DNA of 16,208 bases. It comes from JBBFMJ01 sp037441225. GTDB lineage: Bacteria > Acidobacteriota > Thermoanaerobaculia > UBA2201. The position numbers and the translations under genes are program-made. The DNA lies in assembly GCA_037441225.1 (NCBI GenBank), contig JBBISU010000070.1, positions 1-16,208 of the forward strand, read 5' to 3'. Below the pieces are notes generated by a model. It had not been told where the DNA came from, searched no databases, and saw nothing but the letters and a program-made list of their open reading frames with translations. This document shows positions 1 to 6,289 of this stretch, one piece after another. Each line of letters begins with the position of its first letter. Position 1 is the first letter of the stretch.

Positions 1-99
1 TTAAATTTTAAAGGCTTAATTTTTTTAACCTCAAATAATTTTTGTTTCCTATAAACACAGTTTTGAAATATTTATAAAGTGCTTAACCAATATAAAAAT

Positions 100-699
100 T
101 TATTTTAAACCTTTTATGCCTTTATCAATCCCTGGTGGTTGAATTGGTACTGTTCCAGCTCCAGGAATTGATAATAAGGCTTCTGTAAATTCCCAATCAC
201 AGTATCTTTTCCTTCCCATAAAAGTTTTTAAAGATTCTTTTGTGGAAGTTGAAAAAACACCAATTATTGGCATTGGAGGTGGTTCACCTTCAGCAGTTCC
301 TTCAAGAGGTTTTATTTCTAGGGAAGAAAAAGGAAGATTTGAAGTGGGAAGCCCTTCTATTGGTTGTGGGGGTTGAATCGCAGGCCATTTTATATTCCCT
401 TGAAAAATAAGCCCCCATTTTTCTGAATTTGTAATTGGATCCTTATATAACTTTCTTATACACCTTGGTTTTCCAGGTCCCTGTTCAATCAATTCTTTAA
501 GTTTCATTGGATTTCTTCCATTCCTAATTTTAAAGACCCTAATTGCTTCTACATATTGCATACCACGAAATATTAGTTCTTCCTCCCTGTCCCTTTGAGT
601 TAAATTAGACCAACTTTGAACAACCACAGTTAAGCTAATCATCAAAAGGGTTGTAAAAATTAAAACTGCTGCTAAGGTATATGCCTTTTCTTTTACCAT
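100..699 (-). CDS. GspK-position pseudopilin-like protein, last gene of the secretion operon
   Basis: A 199-residue protein with a class III prepilin-type N-terminus: a short basic leader (MVKEKA), then YTLAAVLIF and a hydrophobic helix to about residue 28. Cleavage would fall after Ala6, where Gly is usual. Mature position 5 is Ala rather than the usual Glu, as in GspK-type tip subunits. Residues 39-72 (EEELIFRG, GRNP, LKEL) and 86-96 (KDPIT, W95) match the plan of the two preceding pseudopilins. After a Pro-rich stretch (105-145) comes a block, GVFSTSTKES to YCDWEF (147-171), typical of a pseudopilin family I associate with acidobacterial secretion clusters. Cys80 and Cys167 could form a disulfide. 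The start overlaps the preceding stop by 7 bases in GAATGGTAA and has no Shine-Dalgarno, so translation is probably coupled. It likely acts as a minor or tip subunit of the periplasmic pseudopilus; the exact role is inferred. Confidence 0.8.
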   Translation of the reverse strand: MVKEKAYTLAAVLIFTTLLMISLTVVVQSWSNLTQRDREEELIFRGMQYVEAIRVFKIRNGRNPMKLKELIEQGPGKPRCIRKLYKDPITNSEKWGLIFQGNIKWPAIQPPQPIEGLPTSNLPFSSLEIKPLEGTAEGEPPPMPIIGVFSTSTKESLKTFMGRKRYCDWEFTEALLSIPGAGTVPIQPPGIDKGIKGLK

Positions 700-1100
700 T
701 CGGAATAAGGTGTTCCATCAAGAGATACTTTATTTGAAGCAGAATGAACATCAACAATTCCTTGTACTGGTTCACTTTCACTTTCAAAGACCTCTTCCTC
801 TGCATATTCAACAACCCAATCTGCCTGCCCTGTAATTGGATCTATTGGGATCTTCCTCATATAACCTTTTGAAACAAGTTCCTCCAAGGAAGATGGATAT
901 GTTTGCCTGTCTGCATAAAATTGATCAATGCAGGATCTTATTGTAAAAAGGTTTTCTTTTAAAGCTGCTTCCTTTGCCCTAACTGGTGCCTCCCTCATAA
1001 TTGGAACTGCAATTGCTGCCAGGATTCCAATTATTGTAATTACAATAATTAATTCAATTAATGTAAATCCATATTTACCATTCACTGTATTTACTCCCAT
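693..1100 (-). CDS. gspG: GspG-like major pseudopilin
   Basis: A 135-residue prepilin-like protein. Leader residues 1-11 end in Gly11, followed by FTLIEL; Glu16 is the conserved Glu5 of the mature protein, and a hydrophobic helix runs to about residue 34. This is the substrate signature of a prepilin peptidase. The globular part has YPSSLEEL (68-75), IPIDPITG and W95 (84-95), then an acidic patch (101-110) and the C-terminal LDGTPYSEW. The order resembles the calcium-binding C-terminal part of GspG, but the canonical residues are not exact. It probably forms the shaft of the pseudopilus. The ATG at 1100 overlaps the upstream gene by 26 bases and has an AAGGA 11 bases away. A GTG at 1085, with GGAG 8 bases upstream, is a good alternative start and would leave a six-residue leader. 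Confidence 0.9.
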   Translation of the reverse strand: MGVNTVNGKYGFTLIELIIVITIIGILAAIAVPIMREAPVRAKEAALKENLFTIRSCIDQFYADRQTYPSSLEELVSKGYMRKIPIDPITGQADWVVEYAEEEVFESESEPVQGIVDVHSASNKVSLDGTPYSEW

Positions 1101-1542
1101 CTAAGGCAATTCCTTCGCTTAAAGAATAAACATCATATACATTTTGTCCTCCCCAGGTTGTAGAATCTGGTTCATCTTGTAAAGACCTTAAACCCCACTC
1201 TGCTTTTCCTGTCATAGGATCAACAGGAATTCTCCTTAAAAACTTATATTTTTTGTTATTTATTTCAACCCCTTTCACTAATTCTTCCAAAGATGGTGGA
1301 TAACCTTCAGAACCAAGGGGAACTGGAAATTTAAACATATCATATAATTTTTTATATTCATCAATTGCATTCCTCATTTGTCTCAGACAATATCTTAACT
1401 CTATTTCCTTATGCCTTTTAACTGAAAATTTTGCAATAGGAATTACCATTGCACTTAATATACCAATTAAGGTACAAACCATCAGCATTTCTGCAAGGGT
1501 ATAACCCTTATTTAAATTGAGCATTTTTGACTTCTGCTTCAT
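1075..1542 (-). CDS. Second GspG/GspH-like pseudopilin
   Basis: A prepilin-like protein of 155 residues from the chosen start. Leader residues 1-13 (four Lys) end in Gly13, followed by YTLAEMLMV; Glu18 is mature Glu5, and a hydrophobic helix follows. The C-terminal half has YPPSLEEL, IPVDPMTGKAEW and a final LDGSKYSEW, the same blocks in the same order as the next gene, so the two are paralogues. The start is uncertain. The longest frame begins at 1578 and would overlap the secretin gene by 71 bases with an overlong leader. ATG at 1542 gives a basic leader, and ATG at 1524 (MLNLNKG) has a weak AGAAG in front. I prefer 1542 or 1524. It is likely a shaft or minor pseudopilin. Confidence 0.85.
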   Translation of the reverse strand: MKQKSKMLNLNKGYTLAEMLMVCTLIGILSAMVIPIAKFSVKRHKEIELRYCLRQMRNAIDEYKKLYDMFKFPVPLGSEGYPPSLEELVKGVEINNKKYKFLRRIPVDPMTGKAEWGLRSLQDEPDSTTWGGQNVYDVYSLSEGIALDGSKYSEW

Positions 1543-3718
1543 TTGTTTCAATGGGCCAGCTTTGTGAAAATTCATCATAAATTATACCATCCTCAATTTT
1601 AATTTTTGCTTCTTTAATTGATTTTAATTTAAATTTTAAAGTAGCAATTTGTTCTTTGTTTTGAGGAAGCTTTATATTTAACTGAATTTTTGATTTTTCT
1701 ATAAATTGGTATTCAATTTCAACATCTGGAAAAGGAGATATTCCTGTAAATTCCAATTCTTCTTCTGAAAAAGAAATAAGAAGAGATGCTTCTTTAAAGC
1801 CCTCAAAGGATCCAGAAAGGTTTAAATTAACATATTCCCCAGAGGAACCTAAAATTGTGGAAGGATTAAAATAAAAAGAAGGAAGTTCTGACTGATCTCC
1901 ACCACCGGGTCTTATCCTTTTTTGAAATCCTTCACCTCCTGGCCTTTGCATAGTTGGTCTTCTCTCTTGTGGGGCAGGTCTTTCTGTTTCCATTGGATGA
2001 GGAGGTTCTTCTGGTCTTGTTTCTTCTTCTCCTTCAAAGGGTGAAGGTAGACCTGATTCAATTCTGCTTCCAGAGCCTTTATAAGAAACATTTTCTTCTG
2101 TTCCAGCCCAAATTGGCAATAGATCTTCTTCTGTAATATCAGGCATTTTTATAATTTGAGGAGTAATTGTTAAAATAAGATCCGTCCTTGTCTCTGTTTT
2201 ACTAAATTTTGAAAATAAGTTTCCAATCAATGGTATATCCTGTAGCCAGGGGAAACCAGATTTTCCAGTTGATTTATCAGTCCTTAAAAGTCCTGCCAAT
2301 AGGTTTGTCTCACCATCTTTTAATCTTATAACTGACTGAATAGTCCTTGTTGAAATTTTTGGTGCTTTTTGTCCACTTCCAATTTCAACCTCTCCGCTTA
2401 TTGAAGATACTTCAACTTTTAACTCAAGTGTAACTTCTCTGTTATGATGAATCCTTGGCTTTATATCAATCTTTATACCTACATCAATATATTGATACGA
2501 ATTATAAGGATAATAACTGCCTGTTTGTCCTGGATAATAGGGCTGAAAAGAAGCAGTTACAATAGGAACCCTATCGCCAATATGAAGTGATGCCTTTTCT
2601 CCTTCTGAAATCCTTAATTGTGGTTGTGCTAATAGTTCTGCTTCTGTTATGTTTTTAACAAGATAATATGTAATTGACGGAATTGTCAAATTCCACATAT
2701 GGGTTGAAATGTGGATTTTATCTAAATCCATAGGAGTGTTAGTATCTGGTGTTGTCTGAAATGAATAAGTGCTTAGTTCTGTTCCAATCTGTCTTACTTT
2801 TTGCGAATCTACTTGAAGCAATTCTACATTAAGGAGAACTTCTGCTTTTGCTTTATCATTTGCCTCTATTATCTTTGTTGCAAGTTCAACTTTATCTGAT
2901 GTATCTCTTATTACAATTGCATTTAATTGGTTATTTTGTCCTAAATTTTTTGTTTGTATTATAGATCTTAAAACATTTGTTACATCCTTTACGTCTCCAT
3001 TTGATAAATAAAATGTCTTTATAACCAAGTCCTCATAGGTTTTTCTATTTTGAGGGGTATCAGGAACAATGATTATTGTTAAAGGATCCAAAACCTTATA
3101 AAAAGTCCCCCCCGATTGCATAAGAGCTTCCAATGCCCCTTCTGGTGTTACATCTTGTAATTCAATTGTAATCTTTTTTTCTTTCATCTGAGGATCAAAT
3201 ATAACATTAAATCCAAAACCTTTTGCAATTGCCTTACATATATCCATAAACTCCGTTGGTTTTGGAAAAGAAAAACTCATTGGTTTTTTTGATTTAGGAT
3301 TAAGTTTTGGTGGTTGCGCCTTTGTTTTTTTTGCTTCTTCTTTTGCTTTTTCAATTTCTGTCTCTTCTTTTTTTAAAAGTTCATATTCTTTTTGGGCTTT
3401 TGCAAGTTCTTGGGCTGCAAATTGATTTGTAGGATCAAGCTGATAAGCAATTTGGTATTCAAGTATTGCCCCTGGGTATTGTTTTGCTTGATGTAATTTT
3501 TTACCATTTTCAAAGTGAACTTGAGATGCCCTGAGTTTTGCTCTTTCCAGATAAATCTTATACTTTATATTTTCTGGATCCTTTGAAAGGGCTGATAGAT
3601 ATTCAGCAACTGCTTTGTCGTAGTCCCTTATTTTTTCTGCATCTTCACCATTTTTAAAAGACCTATAACCCGTACAAGCAAAATTAAAAATTAATAAAAA
3701 TAAAATTAATTTTTTCAC
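1508..3718 (-). CDS. gspD: TPR-N0-N1 secretin with C-terminal cohesin-like domain (GspD/PilQ-type channel)
   Basis: A 736-residue outer-membrane secretin. Residues 1-14 form a hydrophobic signal ending before Cys15; this may be a lipoprotein site, though the -3 residue is Asn rather than Leu. TPR-like helices span about 20-110 (DYDKAVAEY, YPGAILEY), followed by a Lys/Glu-rich linker (111-145). An N0/STN domain lies at about 147-220, one N1 domain at 231-290, and the secretin beta domain at about 295-525, with VPIV (384-387), the GET..LAGLL block (469-478) and the GFPWLQDIPLIGNLF block (488-502). A Pro/Glu/Arg-rich disordered linker (555-612) leads to a beta-rich cohesin-like domain (about 613-722). 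A Tyr-rich insertion (392-410) sits in the beta domain. The start is GTG inside a GTGA overlap with the upstream gene, supported by AGAGGTG five bases before it. A fused lipid anchor and TPRs could replace a separate pilotin; this is inference. Confidence 0.95.
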   Translation of the reverse strand: MKKLILFLLIFNFACTGYRSFKNGEDAEKIRDYDKAVAEYLSALSKDPENIKYKIYLERAKLRASQVHFENGKKLHQAKQYPGAILEYQIAYQLDPTNQFAAQELAKAQKEYELLKKEETEIEKAKEEAKKTKAQPPKLNPKSKKPMSFSFPKPTEFMDICKAIAKGFGFNVIFDPQMKEKKITIELQDVTPEGALEALMQSGGTFYKVLDPLTIIIVPDTPQNRKTYEDLVIKTFYLSNGDVKDVTNVLRSIIQTKNLGQNNQLNAIVIRDTSDKVELATKIIEANDKAKAEVLLNVELLQVDSQKVRQIGTELSTYSFQTTPDTNTPMDLDKIHISTHMWNLTIPSITYYLVKNITEAELLAQPQLRISEGEKASLHIGDRVPIVTASFQPYYPGQTGSYYPYNSYQYIDVGIKIDIKPRIHHNREVTLELKVEVSSISGEVEIGSGQKAPKISTRTIQSVIRLKDGETNLLAGLLRTDKSTGKSGFPWLQDIPLIGNLFSKFSKTETRTDLILTITPQIIKMPDITEEDLLPIWAGTEENVSYKGSGSRIESGLPSPFEGEEETRPEEPPHPMETERPAPQERRPTMQRPGGEGFQKRIRPGGGDQSELPSFYFNPSTILGSSGEYVNLNLSGSFEGFKEASLLISFSEEELEFTGISPFPDVEIEYQFIEKSKIQLNIKLPQNKEQIATLKFKLKSIKEAKIKIEDGIIYDEFSQSWPIETNEAEVKNAQFK

Positions 3719-4314
3719 GGTCCCACCTCTATTTTTTGTATTATATCATCAGGGAAGCCAACAAATCCAATTGTAACTGTTTCAAAACCAATGCTTTTCA
3801 CTATAAACTTGTCGGCAATTATTTCCCCTTCAAAAACATCCATTATTTCCTTTCCATCTGAAAATACAGCAAGCTTCTTATTTTGAGGTCCAAAAAATCC
3901 TAAATATTTATAATTAAAAGGGGGTGGTTGCTTTTTGTGTTCCTTTTCAGTTGGAGAGATAGGGGTTCCAGTCTCTGTTGCAAGGGGTTCTGGGGGAACC
4001 TTTGGAGGTAATTTAACATTTTCTCTGCCAGATGGCTGTCCTGGAATTTGAGGGGTTTGAGTTGTTTTTGGAGGTCCATATCTGAAAATATTTCTCCCAA
4101 TTAAAAAACTTTCTTCCTTATAATTTTTACCAATTGTTTCAATTAATAATTTTGGTGGCTTAAAATTATCTTCTTCCTTTATTTCTTTTGGTTTTTTTTC
4201 TTCCACCTCCAAAACATCAAAAGTTGAACTTGTTTTTAGTTTTGGAATTACCTTTACAATGATAAAAGCAATTACTGATAAAACAAAAATTATAATTAAA
4301 ACTTTTCTTGGCAT
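3715..4314 (-). CDS. GspC/PilP-like inner-membrane connector protein
   Basis: A 199-residue bitopic protein with a short cytoplasmic N-terminus, one TM helix (about 4-22), a charged stretch, and a GRNIF motif (73-77) like the [GR]-[RD]-x-[LIP]-F seen near the start of GspC/PilP periplasmic regions. A Pro-rich linker (80-132) precedes a small beta-rich domain (about 135-197: YLGFFG, AVFSDGKEI, FIVKSIG, VTIGF) that fits the HR/PilP fold known to contact secretin N0. It lies between pilO and the secretin gene, exactly where pilP or gspC is expected. ATG overlaps the pilO stop by one base (TAATG), with GAGG seven bases upstream. Sequence similarity is low, as usual for this family, so the name rests on architecture and context. 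Confidence 0.82.
   Translation of the reverse strand: MPRKVLIIIFVLSVIAFIIVKVIPKLKTSSTFDVLEVEEKKPKEIKEEDNFKPPKLLIETIGKNYKEESFLIGRNIFRYGPPKTTQTPQIPGQPSGRENVKLPPKVPPEPLATETGTPISPTEKEHKKQPPPFNYKYLGFFGPQNKKLAVFSDGKEIMDVFEGEIIADKFIVKSIGFETVTIGFVGFPDDIIQKIEVGP
3724..3730 (-). promoter_or_regulatory. Shine-Dalgarno fixing the GTG start of the secretin gene
   Basis: On the minus strand AGAGGTG lies five bases before GTG at 3718-3716. It fixes a non-ATG start that overlaps the previous stop as GTGA, and it lies inside the end of the GspC/PilP-like gene. Confidence 0.75.
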
Positions 4315-4874
4315 TACTTTTCCTCTTTAGCAAAATATGTTGTCAGCTGGAATTGGAGGCGGATTTTCTCTGACATTTCACCTGTTGTATTTAAATTTAT
4401 TGAATTTAGAGTTATAAAACTTGGCGTAAGTTCCAAAAGATGCAAAAAATTTCTTATATTAGAATAATCTGCTTCAAAAGGAAAATTAATTATGAAGCTA
4501 ATAAAATTTTCTCTTTCCTTTTCATTAAAATTAAAACCATAAGTATGAGGAATAACACCTGACTTTATTGATAGTTCTTCTATTTCTTTTATAATTTTTG
4601 TCATATTTTCTTTAGGAGTTCCCAACATTTTTTTAAAGTTGTCAATTGCCAACAAAACTTCTTCCCATTCTTTTAATTCCTTTTGAAGTTTTGACTTTAA
4701 GTTTTTTTCTTCTTCTAATTTTTTTTCAATATTTTTAACCTTCCTTTCACTTATTGAAAATTTGTTTTTTAAGGAAAAATTCCAAAAAATTAAGGCAAAA
4801 AGGCATATAATTATTAAAATTATTGGGGGTAAAAATAAATAATATTTTTCTTTTAATATCTTTATATTATTCAT
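4314..4874 (-). CDS. pilO: PilO-like assembly-platform protein
   Basis: 186 residues from the chosen start: one TM helix (about 10-32), a Lys/Glu-rich coiled coil (about 38-75) and a periplasmic alpha/beta domain (about 85-180) of the PilO ferredoxin-like type. FPFEADYSNIRNFLHLLE is the characteristic late motif. PilO pairs with PilN through the coiled coil and ferredoxin-like domains and links the cytoplasmic PilM to PilP/GspC. The frame stays open to an ATG at 4913, but that would overlap pilN by 47 bases. ATG at 4874 has AAAGGA six bases upstream and overlaps pilN by only 8, so I choose it. The low sequence conservation is normal for the family. Confidence 0.85.
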   Translation of the reverse strand: MNNIKILKEKYYLFLPPIILIIICLFALIFWNFSLKNKFSISERKVKNIEKKLEEEKNLKSKLQKELKEWEEVLLAIDNFKKMLGTPKENMTKIIKEIEELSIKSGVIPHTYGFNFNEKERENFISFIINFPFEADYSNIRNFLHLLELTPSFITLNSINLNTTGEMSEKIRLQFQLTTYFAKEEK

Positions 4875-5451
4875 TTTCAGTCCTTTTTGGCATATAAACA
4901 AACTGCATTTCAAATTTTTTTCCTATAGTTGAACTTTTCTCTTCATCTTGAAAATTAATTGGTTTTACATTTTTAAAGGAAGGATCTGCTTTTAATGCTT
5001 CTATTGTTTTTAGCATACCTTCTCTTTTTGTAGAAAGCCCTATAATTCTTACCATTAAAAAACCACTCTCTGACTTGGAAGTTGCAAGGGTCAGTAATCT
5101 TACCTCTTCAGGTAATACTTTTTCCATATCTTCAAGCAAACTTGACCAAGAAAAATTTCTTTCTTGAATAACAGAATTTATCTCTTCTGCTAATTGAACT
5201 AATGATTTTTTATCAATAGGCCTAATTCTTTCTTTTAAATTTGCATTTTCCTGAACTACACTCTTTAGTTCCTTATTTAAATTTTCTATTTTAATTTTTG
5301 AATCTTCTGAGAGTTTGAAAATTCCATATAATTTACTTATGGTAAAAACAGAAAAACCAATAGAGGTAGCATAAACCAAAATTACAGATATTAATAAAAA
5401 CCTAAAATTATAAAATGGCTTGGAGCTTAAATTTAAACTACGATAATCCAT
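4867..5451 (-). CDS. pilN: PilN-like assembly-platform protein
   Basis: A 194-residue bitopic protein. The cytoplasmic N-terminus contains NLSSKPFYN (7-15), the PilM-binding segment typical of PilN. A TM helix (about 17-37) is followed by a coiled coil (about 47-78) and a periplasmic alpha/beta domain (about 95-190). The SWSSLLEDMEKVLPEEVRL segment (101-119) is the hallmark of PilN proteins. It forms the inner-membrane platform with PilM and PilO. ATG at 5451 has AGGAG six bases upstream and overlaps the pilM-like gene by 14 bases. A separate pilN, rather than a GspL in which PilM-like and PilN-like parts are fused, puts this system on the type IV pilus side of the family. Confidence 0.9.
   Translation of the reverse strand: MDYRSLNLSSKPFYNFRFLLISVILVYATSIGFSVFTISKLYGIFKLSEDSKIKIENLNKELKSVVQENANLKERIRPIDKKSLVQLAEEINSVIQERNFSWSSLLEDMEKVLPEEVRLLTLATSKSESGFLMVRIIGLSTKREGMLKTIEALKADPSFKNVKPINFQDEEKSSTIGKKFEMQFVYMPKRTENE
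4881..4886 (-). promoter_or_regulatory. Shine-Dalgarno selecting the pilO start
   Basis: AAAGGA on the minus strand, six bases before ATG at 4874-4872. It favours this start over the ATG 39 bases upstream, which would overlap pilN more deeply. Confidence 0.6.
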
Positions 5452-6289
5452 AAAGAGCTCCTAAAAAAATATTCCCTAAATCTTCCCACCATAAAGGAGG
5501 ATCCCTCATAAAAATTATATTTTCTAAGGTTGGCTTTAAGAAATTATAATTTAAAGTAAAACCATTTTTTTCAATTTCTAAATTATTAAAGTTAAAATAA
5601 AAATAATCTATTGGTTTTTGATTTAACTTCAAAGTCCTCTCTATTTCTTCATTTAAAATAGAAAGGTTTCCTACAGGTATTATTTTCTGCCTAAAACTTA
5701 AAAGTTGATCTTCTTCAAAAATACCTAAGGTCCAGGTATCTTTTTCTATATTTAAGAGAGCCCAATTTCCCTTTTTTGGAATTAAAAAAGATAAAGCCCA
5801 GAAAGAAGATATAATAAAACCCAAATGCATATTATTATTATTAAAAATAGTTTCAAGAGAAGAAATTAATTTTTCAAGGCTAAAAGTAATTAATAATTTG
5901 TTTTTTCCATTTTGATTTTTTAAAATATAAGAAAACCTAACTTCTTCTGGCTTTAAATTATAGGACTTTTTAAAATGCCATTCAATAAATGTTTTTAATT
6001 CTTTAGTTTTTTTTGGAATGTTTTCTTCCTCTAAATATATACATTTCTGCCAGGAATCAGGAAGTACAAGGCACCATTTATTTATTTTCTTATCTCTAAA
6101 AAGCAATTCTAATTTTTCACTGAGTGCTTTTAAATCCTGAGTATAGGCACCAAAAGGAGTAATTTTAAATAAATCTTTTGATATATTATCTTCAAGGGAA
6201 TCTTTTATAAAGATTTTTCCCTTTTTTAGAAAAAAATTTACATTAAATAAGGAATCTTCTTTTAAATATAAAAATCCATATCTCTTCAT
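5438..6289 (-). CDS. pilM: Short, degenerate PilM-like cytoplasmic platform protein
   Basis: A 283-residue protein without a signal or TM helix, between the ATPase and pilN where pilM is always found. PilM-like stretches are visible: LVLPDSW (75-80), a segment matching the 'TFIEWHFKK..NLKPEEVRFSY' region (100-121), and the mid-protein block NWALLNIEKDTWTLGIFEEDQLLSFRQKI with PVGN (175-208). Canonical PilM is about 350 residues and binds ATP through actin-like DxGxxxxK and a second DxG. Here both positions are altered (YLKEDSLFNV near residue 10, NIEKDT near 182), and the C-terminal part is short. It probably still docks PilN and the ATPase but may not bind nucleotide. ATG overlaps the ATPase stop by one base (TAATG). 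The assignment is mainly by position and partial motifs. Confidence 0.75.
   Translation of the reverse strand: MKRYGFLYLKEDSLFNVNFFLKKGKIFIKDSLEDNISKDLFKITPFGAYTQDLKALSEKLELLFRDKKINKWCLVLPDSWQKCIYLEEENIPKKTKELKTFIEWHFKKSYNLKPEEVRFSYILKNQNGKNKLLITFSLEKLISSLETIFNNNNMHLGFIISSFWALSFLIPKKGNWALLNIEKDTWTLGIFEEDQLLSFRQKIIPVGNLSILNEEIERTLKLNQKPIDYFYFNFNNLEIEKNGFTLNYNFLKPTLENIIFMRDPPLWWEDLGNIFLGALYGLS

Noticed and set aside
1..99. Possible gene or terminator after the last pseudopilin; imperfect repeat GGCTTAATTTTTTTAACC at 13-30
   Set aside because: No ATG on the minus strand, and the only GTG frame (from 58) stops after 16 codons. The repeat is a six-pair, mostly A-T stem with a bulge and no clean T-tract on the minus strand, so I do not call it a terminator.
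1543..1578. Longer pseudopilin leader from ATG 1578
   Set aside because: It would overlap the secretin gene by 71 bases and make a 25-residue leader. Later ATGs give normal prepilin leaders.
1954..2136. Plus-strand open frame inside the secretin gene
   Set aside because: It is a shadow of the low-complexity Pro/Glu linker, with no start signals.
3900..4100. Minus-strand 66-codon frame inside the GspC/PilP-like gene
   Set aside because: It is an alternate frame of the Pro-rich linker, with no domain, no site and no room in the tightly packed operon.
4875..4913. Longer PilO N-terminus (MKCSLFICQKGLK) from ATG 4913
   Set aside because: It would overlap pilN by 47 bases, while ATG 4874 has AAAGGA in front and gives a normal PilO N-terminus.
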